DNA of 36,700 nt from a virus. Below the pieces are notes generated by a model. That model ran no database searches. It was not told the DNA's origin and was given only the letters and a program-made list of their open reading frames with translations. Positions 13,485 through 22,293 of this stretch are shown here, piece by piece. Position numbers and translations under genes: made by a program. Location of the stretch: positions 1 through 36,700 of IMG/VR virus record IMGVR_UViG_3300021420_000086; one strand, given 5' to 3'. Numbering within the stretch: position 1 is the stretch's first letter; each line of letters opens with the position of its first letter.

Positions 13485-14492
13485 TCAGGCTTTAGAACAG
13501 AAGATTACCTTTACGAAGGCGGGGCGATTGTCGAAGCTGTTGCCGGTCCACGTTTCGGCGGGCACCGTGCCCGCTTGTCCGGTAAACACTTCCGCGGGCA
13601 CGCTTCCCGGCGTCCCCGTGAACGCGGGCGCGGAATTCGTCCCCGATGGCGTGAAACTCACGGTGCTGTTGGTTCCGGCGGGTGTGAAGGTCACTGTGCC
13701 GTTCGTGGGCACGCCTGCGGGCCACGCCACGGTGCCCGCCGCCGTGTCCGTATGTGTGTGGGTGGCGAGCGCCGATCCGGTAAACACTTCCGCGGGGACG
13801 GTGTGCGTGTGAGTCCCCATCGCGCTCCCGGTAAACGTGGGCGCGGGATGCGTGTGCGTATTATTGGCGGTGTTTTGCCCGGAAGCTGCCGCCGTCGTAA
13901 GGGCTGCCGTTGCCGTTGCTGTGATCGCGCTGATCGTTCCGGCCGGCGTCCCTGCGCTGGTGGCGCCCGTAGTGACGGTTCCGTTCGTCCCGGCCGGCGT
14001 CCCGGCACTGACGGCGCTGGTGGTCACCTGGCTGCCCGTGAACGTGGGCACGCCGGCGGGCCACGAAACCGTCTCTGCGGGCACCGTCCCGGCGCTGCCC
14101 GTGAAAGTCTCGGCGGGCACTGTGCCGCTCGATCCCGTGAACGTGGGCGCAGCCACCGATCCCGCAGGGGTAAAGCTGGCCGTGGCATTAGATCCCGCCG
14201 GGGTAAAGCTGGCCGTGGCGTTCGTGCCCGTAGGCGTCACGGTATTCGATCCGCCGGTACCGCCTACGTCGCCATTCGCGGCGATGGTGCCATAAGGCAT
14301 CGCGCCGTTCATGGCGGAGACTTCCGTGTACCCTGCGGGACACGCCGAAAGCATCATCAAAATGGTGCCGCGTGGCACTTCGTTGGCCACGAGGTACGGC
14401 CCTTGGGCGCGCACGGAAAAAAATCCGCCCATCAGGTTTCCGATCAGGACCCCGCACATCAGAAACGCCGCGAATTGTAGTTTTTGTTTCAT
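13485..14492 (-). CDS. Exported tail-collar/fibre-like protein with GT-PAE repeats
   Basis: The protein has 335 residues. It starts with a signal peptide (basic MKQK, hydrophobic LQFAAFLMCGVLIGNLMGG, then SVRAQG). A short collar-like block (PRGTILMMLSACPAGYTEVS) follows, then about 220 residues of low-complexity Thr/Gly/Ala repeats such as FTGSAGTVPAE, then His-Thr-His runs. It ends in NRPAFVKVIFCSKA, as many phage fibre tips do. The repeat zone is strongly beta. It probably forms a receptor-binding or adhesion fibre. A Sec signal on a fibre is unusual. Confidence 0.75.
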   Translation of the reverse strand: MKQKLQFAAFLMCGVLIGNLMGGFFSVRAQGPYLVANEVPRGTILMMLSACPAGYTEVSAMNGAMPYGTIAANGDVGGTGGSNTVTPTGTNATASFTPAGSNATASFTPAGSVAAPTFTGSSGTVPAETFTGSAGTVPAETVSWPAGVPTFTGSQVTTSAVSAGTPAGTNGTVTTGATSAGTPAGTISAITATATAALTTAAASGQNTANNTHTHPAPTFTGSAMGTHTHTVPAEVFTGSALATHTHTDTAAGTVAWPAGVPTNGTVTFTPAGTNSTVSFTPSGTNSAPAFTGTPGSVPAEVFTGQAGTVPAETWTGNSFDNRPAFVKVIFCSKA

Positions 14493-14499
14493 GGAAAAA

Positions 14500-17406
14500 T
14501 CAATTCAGGCCAAGCTGTTCCACGGTTACGCTGATGTCGTACGTAGGCGTGTTGGCGATCGTGGTTTGGTACTGGATCGCCGTGGCATTCTGCGCACGGA
14601 AGGTTACATCCTGGCTGGTATTGCTGGCCGCGCCCAGCGTGGTGCATGTGGCCGCCGTGCCAGTCACCGTCTGCGCCGTTCCGGAGGTATCCGTATAGAG
14701 CACTGCGGGCGTCACCGTCGCCGCCGCAGAACTTGTGGTGCATTCCACGGAAAGATGCACGCGGAAAAACGTAGTTTGCCCGCCCACGGTGAAGATTGTT
14801 TTGGCGGTTTGCGCCGCAGCCTTGGCCACCTGGCGATCCGATCCTACCGTCTGCGGGTTTACATTTAGAACGATCGTGGATGGTGCAATCGCTGATGATC
14901 CGGCAGTGATGGCTGTGCCTGCCTGTACGTTCACGGTCCCAGTGCCGTTGAAAGCGTTGTTTGTCGTGCCGCTGGGAGTGACTGTAGTATTTTGCAGGGT
15001 AGCAACAGAAGTTCCCGCCATCGTGAACGCACCGTTACCAGACCCGCAATTTACCGCCGTTATCGAATCGCCGTAGCCGTTGAACTTTGACGCTGTTGCT
15101 AAATTGATCGTCGTTCCTATATTTTCGCCGTAGGAATTGAAAATGACGGCACTACCGTTTCCGATTGGCAATCCCTGCCCACATCCGCCGGATTGACCGT
15201 AGCTCCCTCCATAAGAGTTGACTGTGCCTGCCCCTGTGATCACCATGCCTTGGTTGGAATCTCCGCAAAACATCTGGTACATATTCGTCGGTTGACCGCC
15301 AGCGGTGAGAGCCATGCAGGGCTGTCCGCAAAAATCGGACTGGATGTTGATATAAACCGAAGTGGAACCCAACTGATCGCAAAGAAGATTCGTGCGGTTC
15401 GGGCAAAGATTATTTGTATAGACGTTCGTTGCCAGATAGGACTGATTACTGAGATTCAAGAGCGTAGCGGCTGAGCCAGGGCAATTCGTATTTTCGCCAG
15501 ACCCGTCCACTACGAAATCATGGGTGTAGGGTTGAGCCACGAAGCTGTTACTACTGGAAAAACCGAAGAGTTGCGTATGATTCGCTCCAACGGATACCGC
15601 CGTCCACGAATAATCCGCAGTGATGGCGAGCGCGCTGCTAGACGGCCCGCATCCCGCGATGGTGGGAATGTAGGTGGAATGCGAGGGCGATCCGCCGCCG
15701 ATTCCGGCGTCGATTAAAGAAAGGCCGCAGGGGATTTTCAGAAAAGCCGGGCCGCTGGTAAGCGCCAAGACAAAGGCATTCCATGCGTTCTGCCAGGGGC
15801 CTGTTCCCGCCGAAGTTTGATCCACATCGCCCCAGACGAGCCGCGCCGTGGCCGTGCAGTTGTTCGCGGCATTATTGCTTACGTGGATTTGGTTCGCGCT
15901 GTCGATGCTGGTGATCGTGGTGCTGGCCGGGATGATATAAGAGCCGGCGGTACAAGATTGAAACCCTTTATTTGCAAACACGCGCTGTCCGATCACAGCC
16001 GTGGTCGTGAAATTGCAATCCGAATTTGGGCAGGTGACAATTGGGCTGCCGCTCGTGGTGGTGGCATCGGATACCGCATGCCCATCGGCTTTCACGCCAA
16101 ACGTGCGAGGATCAATTACGGCCACATCTTCCCCGCAATAATTGGTCGTGGTGACGCTATTCACTACGAAGTAAAGGCAGCCATTTGTTAAAATTCCGGA
16201 AAGTTTCTGGGTCGAATTCACGATGTCCAGCATGTTGGCCGTGGTGGATGCGTTCAGATTTCCGATCGTCACGGGAACTTGGCTAGTTGTGTTGGGATTC
16301 TGGATGAGCGAGATTCCCATTCCTCCGGGCACGGACGCGGCACCGTATACGGATGGATTTCCGTCGAAGGTGATCGCATCGTAAACCCCGCTGCTATCGC
16401 CCACCGCGTTTCCGCCAGTGATTTCAGCGATGCCGTTATCAGGTACGAAGAATTGCATCGTCGAAGTCCTGCTGCCCGATGACGCCGCCTGTTTATTGGT
16501 GATGATCAGCGCATCGTTGGCCGTCGCGGAGCTTTCCTGCTGAATTGCCATGACGGTGGTGCTGCCGCCCGGATTGAACGCACCATAGCCCTTGCCTTCG
16601 ACTAGCAATGGAGCGGCCAGCGTTCCGGTTCCGGCGCCTCCGGTGCTTTGATTGTTGACGTCGATCAATGGGATCGATTGCGTCGAGGAATGGGAATTTA
16701 CCTGCAGTGGATTGGTCGTGTCCGCACCGGCCGTAAGCGCGATCGCGCCGGTTGATCCCGTCACGGCGCTGCCGGCGATGTCCGAAAGCGTGTTTGCCGC
16801 GCTGGCATACGGAATGTGGGTCGAAGTGATCGTGCCCGCGATCGTGGCGCCGCTTACGTTGCACGTGGGGCAGGAAATCGTGCCCGTCGCAGTGATTGGG
16901 TTGGGCGTCACTACAATGGGGGACGAAGCCGCCACGCTGGTGACGCTTCCGGTGCCCGTCCCGGAGAAGTTCGTCAGCTTAGGTGCTAACGCATTCAGTG
17001 CGGACGTGAGGCTTACGGGCGAACTGCCGCTGATTGTGGTGCCGGAGCTCGTGTAGGTGAATTGCTGGGAGCCTGTCCCGAACGGCAGCGGGATGCCCGG
17101 CGCGATCGATACCGTGATCTGCCACTGCGGGCTGCCCGGACTGATCAGCGTCACATCGCCAAACTGCGCCGTAAATTTGCCCGTAGAATCGAGCGTCACG
17201 GGGCCGACTTTTCCGGAATAGGGCTGGCCGTTCAGCGTGTAGCTGCCGGTACCGCCCATCAGCACAGCATTCAGCACGGCACCAGAATACGGGATGCCGT
17301 TGGGATCCTGCACCGTGGCCGTGACAGTGGTGAACTGCGCGCGAGCGGCGGGCGCAAAAAGAAACGCCCCGGCAAGTACCAGGGCGACACTGAGAATTTT
17401 TCGCAT
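14500..17406 (-). CDS. Very large exported spike-like protein with beta-helix region
   Basis: The protein has 968 residues. It starts at ATG 17406 with a signal peptide (MRKILSVALVLAGAFLFAP, AARAQ). An Ig-like or carboxypeptidase-regulatory-like domain follows (VTATVQDPNGIPYSGAV). A long Ser/Thr/Gly-rich body comes next, then a pectate-lyase-like start (VDPRTFGVKADGHAVSD) and beta-helix-like repeats with many Cys. The C-terminus reads as an adhesin head. Function is likely receptor binding or depolymerisation. No catalytic residues were identified. Confidence 0.75.
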   Translation of the reverse strand: MRKILSVALVLAGAFLFAPAARAQFTTVTATVQDPNGIPYSGAVLNAVLMGGTGSYTLNGQPYSGKVGPVTLDSTGKFTAQFGDVTLISPGSPQWQITVSIAPGIPLPFGTGSQQFTYTSSGTTISGSSPVSLTSALNALAPKLTNFSGTGTGSVTSVAASSPIVVTPNPITATGTISCPTCNVSGATIAGTITSTHIPYASAANTLSDIAGSAVTGSTGAIALTAGADTTNPLQVNSHSSTQSIPLIDVNNQSTGGAGTGTLAAPLLVEGKGYGAFNPGGSTTVMAIQQESSATANDALIITNKQAASSGSRTSTMQFFVPDNGIAEITGGNAVGDSSGVYDAITFDGNPSVYGAASVPGGMGISLIQNPNTTSQVPVTIGNLNASTTANMLDIVNSTQKLSGILTNGCLYFVVNSVTTTNYCGEDVAVIDPRTFGVKADGHAVSDATTTSGSPIVTCPNSDCNFTTTAVIGQRVFANKGFQSCTAGSYIIPASTTITSIDSANQIHVSNNAANNCTATARLVWGDVDQTSAGTGPWQNAWNAFVLALTSGPAFLKIPCGLSLIDAGIGGGSPSHSTYIPTIAGCGPSSSALAITADYSWTAVSVGANHTQLFGFSSSNSFVAQPYTHDFVVDGSGENTNCPGSAATLLNLSNQSYLATNVYTNNLCPNRTNLLCDQLGSTSVYINIQSDFCGQPCMALTAGGQPTNMYQMFCGDSNQGMVITGAGTVNSYGGSYGQSGGCGQGLPIGNGSAVIFNSYGENIGTTINLATASKFNGYGDSITAVNCGSGNGAFTMAGTSVATLQNTTVTPSGTTNNAFNGTGTVNVQAGTAITAGSSAIAPSTIVLNVNPQTVGSDRQVAKAAAQTAKTIFTVGGQTTFFRVHLSVECTTSSAAATVTPAVLYTDTSGTAQTVTGTAATCTTLGAASNTSQDVTFRAQNATAIQYQTTIANTPTYDISVTVEQLGLN

Positions 17407-17480
17407 CTTTTTTCTCCGACGCACTCGATGTGCGTCCCCTTCCCTTCCCTGCCGCGCCATAGCCGCAGGCGACGGCGGGC

Positions 17481-18638
17481 CTACTGACTACTGACCGTGA
17501 TATCCATCGTCGCGCTGGCCTTCACGCAAATACCGTTGTTGAACAGCACGTCGTAAATCTCCGGCGCGGCCGGAAACGTAGACGTGGCCGTGATCACCGA
17601 AACTACGTTCGTGGCGGGCGTGCCCGTACAGCTTCCGGATGCCAGATCAAACAGGCTGATCGTGCCCGCGGCGGGCGTGCCTACCACGACGGTATGCACC
17701 ACACCCGGGCCGGCCTTTACGACGGTGGCCGTCGTGCCCGTGATGTGCGTGTAGAAATTGGAGATTCCGGTGCCCGGCTGCGGGAAAATATAATCCAATC
17801 GAACGGTGTTCGAACTCGTCGTCCCGGCGTTGTATCCCACTACGGCTACGGGGCACGTCGTTGCTGGGACATGAATCGCCTGCACGCCCGCAGTAGTTGA
17901 CGGAGTGAACGTGTAAAGCTGCGCCGTCACCGTTTCGCTTGCCGCAAGGCAGGCGATCGTGATCGTCGTGCCGGTCGGCCCCGTACCGCTGAAATTGACG
18001 ACTAAATCACCGAGAGAGTTGGCGAAGGGCGGCTGAAACGTCACATTTGTATTCGTTCCAGCGTTGAAGCCTTGCAGAAGAGTTTTGTCTACCTGCGTCA
18101 GGAGATATCCGCCGGCATTCTCACTCGATGCCGCCGAGCTCCCGCTATAGCTCAGGGTAAACGATCCCGTCGACGCCGGAAGGCAGCTCACCACAACTTG
18201 AACGGTGGGATAGTATCCGACGCCGGTTAGCAGAGGGTTCGCGCCGCTGGCCACCGCACCGTTCGTTGCGACATCCGAAATTAGAAACTGGTTGCCAGAC
18301 GCATCCACGCCATACAGCACCATCGTCAACTGAGTTACCGTCGTGGTGATGATCGATGCGTAATGCCTTGTCTGGTTTCGATTGTTGACGGTGAAAGTCT
18401 GAGCCGAGCCGGTGCAGGCTGTATTCGTCGCCAGCACTTGCTGCGTAGGCTGAATGATTACCGGAGTCTGAGCCCTGGCGGTAGCGGCCACGAATGCGAA
18501 CAGGATGCAGGCCATCAGCTTCGCCAGGCGCTTTTTCATGGACGGAATAAAGGCGCGCGGCGTCCTGCGATTCGCAATCGCTTTGCGCAGCCCTTTGATT
18601 TGTGCCGCCTTCGGCATGTTCATTTTTCTTTTTGCCAT
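17481..18638 (-). CDS. Exported beta-rich structural or adhesion protein
   Basis: The protein has 385 residues. The first 33 residues are a basic helical module (AAQIKGLRKAIANRRTP) seen in small phage proteins; then comes a second Met at 34 and a signal peptide (KRLAKLMACILFAFVAAT, ARAQ). The rest is beta-rich, Thr/Val/Gly-rich with paired Cys residues. Translation could begin at 18638 or at 18539; only the latter puts the signal peptide at the N-terminus. It is the first of three exported proteins in a row. Confidence 0.7.
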   Translation of the reverse strand: MAKRKMNMPKAAQIKGLRKAIANRRTPRAFIPSMKKRLAKLMACILFAFVAATARAQTPVIIQPTQQVLATNTACTGSAQTFTVNNRNQTRHYASIITTTVTQLTMVLYGVDASGNQFLISDVATNGAVASGANPLLTGVGYYPTVQVVVSCLPASTGSFTLSYSGSSAASSENAGGYLLTQVDKTLLQGFNAGTNTNVTFQPPFANSLGDLVVNFSGTGPTGTTITIACLAASETVTAQLYTFTPSTTAGVQAIHVPATTCPVAVVGYNAGTTSSNTVRLDYIFPQPGTGISNFYTHITGTTATVVKAGPGVVHTVVVGTPAAGTISLFDLASGSCTGTPATNVVSVITATSTFPAAPEIYDVLFNNGICVKASATMDITVSSQ

Positions 18639-18645
18639 CGGATCG

Positions 18646-19359
18646 TCACCACGCTACCGGGGTATCCGCCGTATCGAACTGATCGTCCCACGTCTTGGGA
18701 TAGAAATAGCCACTCAGGAGCGCGCCCGCATTTGGAGTCGTGGGCAGTGCGTTGTTGCGTAAAACCCACTGGATCACATCGTTTTCAAAAATGCGGATGC
18801 CGGAAATCGTCGCAGGCTGGGCGATCAGGCCGAGCGACGCCAGGATGTTCTGGTAGTTCCGCTCCGCAAAGCCGCCCGTATTCACGCCCGCGCTGGGGTT
18901 GCGCACGATTTGCCAGACGGCATCGCCCGAAAAATCGCTCCACGCGCCGCCTACGATCACGTTGGCGATGCGTTTGATCACGCCATTGCGCCCTGGCGGG
19001 CACGTCATCGAAAGTACGACCGTGTAATTTGTGGGGCTGATGGCGGGCACGGCGATCCCCGCGGTGAAATGGAAAGATTCCGAATCCGGCGGCTCGATCA
19101 GCCACGGCGCGGAGATCAGCCGCGTGGCGCGCTGCACCTGCTGCATCACGCCCTGTAAATCCTGCACCGAGGAAATCAGCGGATCGTCTGTGGCGGGGGC
19201 GGCCGGCGGCGGACGCAGAATGATTTTCGGCGCGAGGCTCTTATCCGCGTACCGGCTGTACGGCCACGTGGAGCCGCGAATCGACGATGCGGCAGCGTCG
19301 GTGACGTTCGGCTCGCCCGCGGCGTCCGAAGGATCGGCAAATAGTTTGTCGTAAGCCAC
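18646..19359 (-). CDS. Beta-rich virion protein candidate
   Basis: The protein has 237 residues. An acidic/Ala N-terminal arm leads to a beta domain (FHFTAGIAVPA, TCPPGRNGVIKRIANVIVGG, ISGIRIFENDVIQWVLRN) that ends in LLSGYFYPKTW. The Pro-Pro-Gly-Arg-x-Gly-Val motif and the closing Gly-Tyr-x-Tyr-Pro resemble jelly-roll proteins; the same ending appears in the 186-residue protein at 20136. It is probably a penton, spike-base or minor capsid subunit. Confidence 0.6.
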   Translation of the reverse strand: MAYDKLFADPSDAAGEPNVTDAAASSIRGSTWPYSRYADKSLAPKIILRPPPAAPATDDPLISSVQDLQGVMQQVQRATRLISAPWLIEPPDSESFHFTAGIAVPAISPTNYTVVLSMTCPPGRNGVIKRIANVIVGGAWSDFSGDAVWQIVRNPSAGVNTGGFAERNYQNILASLGLIAQPATISGIRIFENDVIQWVLRNNALPTTPNAGALLSGYFYPKTWDDQFDTADTPVAW

Positions 19360-19370
19360 GAGTAACCCCT

Positions 19371-19433
19371 CAGTTCACAGTTGACAGTTGGGAGTTTAGA
19401 GGACTCTGGACTCTCAACTCTTGACTCTCAACT
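19371..19433. repeat. Degenerate 7-bp tandem repeats, tract C
   Basis: Nine heptamers: CAGTTCA, CAGTTGA, CAGTTGG, GAGTTTA, GAGGACT, CTGGACT, CTCAACT, CTTGACT, CTCAACT. The left and right halves are roughly inverted, so a weak hairpin is possible. It fills the gap between two virion genes. Confidence 0.7.
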
Positions 19434-19439
19434 GCCTTT

Positions 19440-19943
19440 CTACTCTCTCCACCAAGTCGAGTAGCCGAACATGCAGAGGTCCACGATGTTGGACGCGCTG
19501 CCGCTCAAATTCTGAATTTTGCACACTACCGGCGAGCCGCCGGCGATGAAATGCGGGATGCGCACGAGGCCCGGCTCCTGCGCCGTGGGCGCGAAGTTGG
19601 ATTGATTCTGCCCGTACTTGGAATATTTGTAGGCCCCCTCCTCTTCCGTGATCTGGAAGCGGAAGCTGCCTTGATTGCCGATGCTGGCGACCGATGCGCG
19701 CGCCATCACCGCCACGAGCCAGAAATCCTCCGTAACGGTGACGCGCGTCAGGTCCGTTTGCCCGGCGGTAAGCGTCAGTTCCGGGAACTGGTACCAGAAA
19801 AGGTGCGTGCCTTGGAGCGAGAGCCGCGCCCACTGCGGCACGGTCCACGCCGCGGACGCAAGCTTGCGCCGATTCTGCCACGCGCCCAGCGTGGGATTCA
19901 TCGGCGCGCCGGGCACTCGTCCTTGTATCCACGGGTTAATCAT
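19440..19943 (-). CDS. Jelly-roll-like capsid protein candidate (paralogue)
   Basis: The protein has 167 residues. It can be aligned by eye with the 186-residue protein at 20136: both share a LTLTAG- or NLTHAG-type strand, an Asp-Phe strand, a [Val/Ile]-Thr-Glu turn, NF...TAQ.P, and SGSA-plus-beta ending in GY. This suggests a gene duplication of a beta-sandwich virion subunit, as in viruses that use two related single jelly-roll proteins. Homology is judged by eye only. Confidence 0.6.
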   Translation of the reverse strand: MINPWIQGRVPGAPMNPTLGAWQNRRKLASAAWTVPQWARLSLQGTHLFWYQFPELTLTAGQTDLTRVTVTEDFWLVAVMARASVASIGNQGSFRFQITEEEGAYKYSKYGQNQSNFAPTAQEPGLVRIPHFIAGGSPVVCKIQNLSGSASNIVDLCMFGYSTWWRE

Positions 19944-19980
19944 TTTTTACTCGCGCACTCCATGTGCGCGATTCCGCCTT

Positions 19981-20139
19981 TCAGTGACTTGCTTTCCCTT
20001 TGCATTTCTCGCAGCACGCGCGATGCCTTGGCCTACCTTTCCCAAATCGCGCCAACGGGCATTTCAAAAGCGGTTTCCCGCAGTGAAAGCATGGCCAGCC
20101 AAACGCAGCCCGTGGCGTCGGGTGTACGTTTACGATCAC
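19981..20139 (-). CDS. 52-residue zinc-ribbon protein
   Basis: It begins at a GTG that overlaps the previous stop (GTGA at 20136-20139) and ends at TGA 19981. Two Cys pairs, CFHC at residues 17-20 and CCEKC at 42-46, with basic residues between, make a clear four-Cys zinc site. A small zinc protein inside the capsid gene set is notable; it could bind nucleic acid or staple a subunit. Confidence 0.65.
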   Translation of the reverse strand: MIVNVHPTPRAAFGWPCFHCGKPLLKCPLARFGKGRPRHRACCEKCKGKASH

Positions 20140-20696
20140 GACGGCGACGGAAGCGCGCCGAGCTGCGCGGCCATTGCCGCGGGATACAGCTTGTAGCCCC
20201 AGAAATCCACCTGCACGGTGTTGGCGCTGCCGCTCGAATCGACCGTAGTCACCTTGTACGATCGCTTTTTCGGCATCAGCTGCGGGATCAGCCCCGCCGG
20301 GAACGGCAGTTGCGCCGTGCCCACGAAATTGTCAAAGTTCACGGGATTGGACTGCCAGGCCAGCCCGCCGGCGCCGCCCTCCGTCACCTGAATCGTGAGC
20401 GCGTTGCTGGTGCGGCTGCCGATCAGCATCAAAAGCTGGAAATCGGCGTCGCTATCAATCTGGAACGATTGCGATTGCGTGTCGTTCCCGGCGTGCGTCA
20501 GATTGACGATGTAGTGAAACAGCTTGGCGATATAAAGCTGGCCACCAAGCTCCATGATCTGCGGATCGGCTTGCAGCGCGTTCAGTTGGTCCTGCGTCAG
20601 TGCCGGCGCTTGCGAGGACATCATCGCCGCGGGCAAATTCCTTGCGAGCTCGAGCGCGGATTGATCCGCATCGAAAACTGTCAGAATCTTTTTCAC
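20136..20696 (-). CDS. Jelly-roll-like capsid protein candidate
   Basis: The protein has 186 residues. An N-terminal helical arm (DADQSALELARNLPAAM) is followed by a beta domain: LFHYIVNLTHAGND, QSFQIDSDADFQLLMLIGS, LTIQVTEGG, NFDNFVGTAQLPFP, and a closing SGSANTVQVDFWGYKLYP. It is related by eye to the protein at 19440. A GAGGG ribosome site lies before the GTG. It is a good candidate for a major or second capsid protein. Confidence 0.62.
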   Translation of the reverse strand: MKKILTVFDADQSALELARNLPAAMMSSQAPALTQDQLNALQADPQIMELGGQLYIAKLFHYIVNLTHAGNDTQSQSFQIDSDADFQLLMLIGSRTSNALTIQVTEGGAGGLAWQSNPVNFDNFVGTAQLPFPAGLIPQLMPKKRSYKVTTVDSSGSANTVQVDFWGYKLYPAAMAAQLGALPSPS

Positions 20697-20883
20697 GGCA
20701 ATTCCCTCTCTTCACCAGCCGGTGTAATGCGTGCGGGCCACCACGCCTTCGCGCCTATGGCCCGCAATCGTGTTTTTCAAACTGTGCGGGAATTCGTAGC
20801 TGCTCGATTTGCCCGCTCGGCTTATGTCTCCCTAGCCGAAGAATTAGCCAGCGAGACACTCCGAACAGCTACGCATTCCTGCA
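20697..20883 (-). other. Gap between capsid genes holding possible tiny ORF
   Basis: The 187 bases show no membrane or domain-like gene. One frame from about 20836 to 20712 reads as a natural-looking tail (LKNTIAGHRREGVVARTHYT, then GW, stop at 20712). Its only standard start is TTG at 20780, giving 22 residues. It may be a tiny gene, the leftover of a longer one, or chance. No convincing promoter is seen. Confidence 0.3.
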
Positions 20884-21648
20884 CTAGAGCACCGCACGCG
20901 CTTTTTGGCCCTCGAGATACACCCACGCGTTGATCCCGGTGCCGATCGGCACGGTATTGTTCGCGTTGGTGGTGAATCCCGTGGATTGCGCCCACGCCGC
21001 CAGCGTCGGATCGACTTCCACCTTGAACGCCTGTTGCTGGGCGATCAAGATGCCGTCGATTTCCGGGAACTGGTCAACGCCGGGCGTGCCGGGGCATCCT
21101 GGATCCGTCAAGCGGAATCCCTGATGCTCGCTGGGCATGCCGTTGCCCACGGGGCCAATAATGGTGTTGGCCGCCGTGGCGCCGAATTGCTGCGCCCAGA
21201 TGCCGCCGCCCGCCGGAAGCTTCATAAAGTGCGCGATCACAAAGAACGACTTCGTGGAGATGAAGAAGTTCACGATCGTTTGGCTTCCGAACTTGATGGC
21301 GTCCGTCTGGTTGCAGAGGTTATCCAACAGGCAGGTGATCCCGCGAACGAGCATCCGTTCTGGGGCCTGGAGTTGGTTCGGCTGCACCATGCTCGTCATT
21401 TGCAGGGTTTTCGCCACGGTGGCGCCGCCGGTGATGGTGAAGTTGTTGTTCTGCACGATCGAGAACAGCGTTTGCTTCACTACCGCCGTCGAAACCGCCA
21501 CACCGTAGTAATCCCATTCCGGCTGTACGACGAAATCGCCCAGCCCTGCCGCCAACATATTCTTCAAGCGGAAGCGGGGCCGGCCGATTTCGTGCGCGGA
21601 AAGTTCCGGCAAATGAGCGAATCTTTTTACGTTTTTCAGGAGTTTCAT
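20884..21648 (-). CDS. Candidate major capsid protein
   Basis: A 254-residue beta-rich protein with a short basic N-terminal arm (MKLLKNVKRFAHLPELSAHE). The middle contains TSMVQPNQLQAPERMLVRGI with a following Cys, then SQTIVNFFIS and SFFVIAHFMKLPAGGG, and it ends in INAWVYLEGQKARAVL. The protein at 28190 has the same order (NIVQP.ML.A..SFVIEGIEC, then CVFLNG). The size and pattern fit a jelly-roll capsid subunit. A GGGG ribosome site precedes the start. No family is recognised by name. Confidence 0.62.
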   Translation of the reverse strand: MKLLKNVKRFAHLPELSAHEIGRPRFRLKNMLAAGLGDFVVQPEWDYYGVAVSTAVVKQTLFSIVQNNNFTITGGATVAKTLQMTSMVQPNQLQAPERMLVRGITCLLDNLCNQTDAIKFGSQTIVNFFISTKSFFVIAHFMKLPAGGGIWAQQFGATAANTIIGPVGNGMPSEHQGFRLTDPGCPGTPGVDQFPEIDGILIAQQQAFKVEVDPTLAAWAQSTGFTTNANNTVPIGTGINAWVYLEGQKARAVL

Positions 21649-21730
21649 TTTTCTTTCCCCTTTCTCCCGGCCTAAACCGGGTACGTTGGCCGGCGAGAGC
21701 GTTCCGGAAACAGAACGCGCCCGCCGGGTT

Positions 21731-22210
21731 CTAACTTACGTATTTCGAGTACACGCGCTTCGGTCCAAGCATGCCCATCGCGGCCGCGGCGGCTGTCGTG
21801 CCGTTGCCCTTCGATGGTCCAGTCTTGGAAGCGGACGCGGCGATCGCCGGTGCGCCAGCCGAATATGCGGGCGTCGGGATCGTGAAGTTGAGCGGTCCGT
21901 ACTGGCCGAGCGAAGCCGTAAGCAGCGTCTTGCCCGTGACGATGGTAATCGCCCGGGAAACGGCCTGCACCGATCCGCCGATCAGCACGCCTTCCGAAAG
22001 GTCTTCGGACATTCCTTTCAAAAGGTACGCGCCGCCGAACGCCACGACGAGGGCCAGTCCCACGCCTGCCCAGCCCGTATTCATCGACGGGCTGACCATG
22101 TTGGGAATGGCGGAAGCGGCTACCGCACCGCCGAGCGCGCCGGCCACCTTCACCGCAAGTTTGTTGATGCTGCCCGCGGCAAAGGGATTGCGCCTTCTGT
22201 GATGTGCCAT
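21731..22210 (-). CDS. Virion membrane protein candidate
   Basis: The protein has 159 residues. It opens with MAHHRRRNPFAAG, a basic stretch followed by Asn-Pro, then two hydrophobic segments (AGALGGAVAASAIPNMV; GWAGVGLALVVAFGGAYLL) and a third weaker one. The C-terminal 50 residues are Ala/Gly/Ser-rich and disordered. The ATG at 22210 has a GGAGGA ribosome site. It is just upstream of the candidate major capsid gene, as membrane proteins are in tailless membrane phages. The longer frame up to 22297 is not needed. Confidence 0.65.
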   Translation of the reverse strand: MAHHRRRNPFAAGSINKLAVKVAGALGGAVAASAIPNMVSPSMNTGWAGVGLALVVAFGGAYLLKGMSEDLSEGVLIGGSVQAVSRAITIVTGKTLLTASLGQYGPLNFTIPTPAYSAGAPAIAASASKTGPSKGNGTTAAAAAMGMLGPKRVYSKYVS

Positions 22211-22293
22211 AAATCCTCCTTCCCCGCCGTGATTTTCCTTGCGGACGCGATGACGCCGGCGAGCGTCATACGTCGGATTGACGAGCCGGACGA

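Noticed and set aside
13410-14480. Long plus-strand ORF opposite the repeat-rich fibre gene
   Set aside because: It is Arg/Gly/His-rich, has no ribosome site and is the complement of the strongly supported minus-strand gene with a signal peptide and a collar-like motif.
14500-17406. Possible tape-measure protein because of its length
   Set aside because: It has a signal peptide and beta-rich adhesin-like repeats, with no long helical coiled coil.
19551-20933. Plus-strand ORF of 460 residues across the capsid genes
   Set aside because: It is antisense to four well-supported minus-strand genes, Arg-rich, with no recognisable domain.
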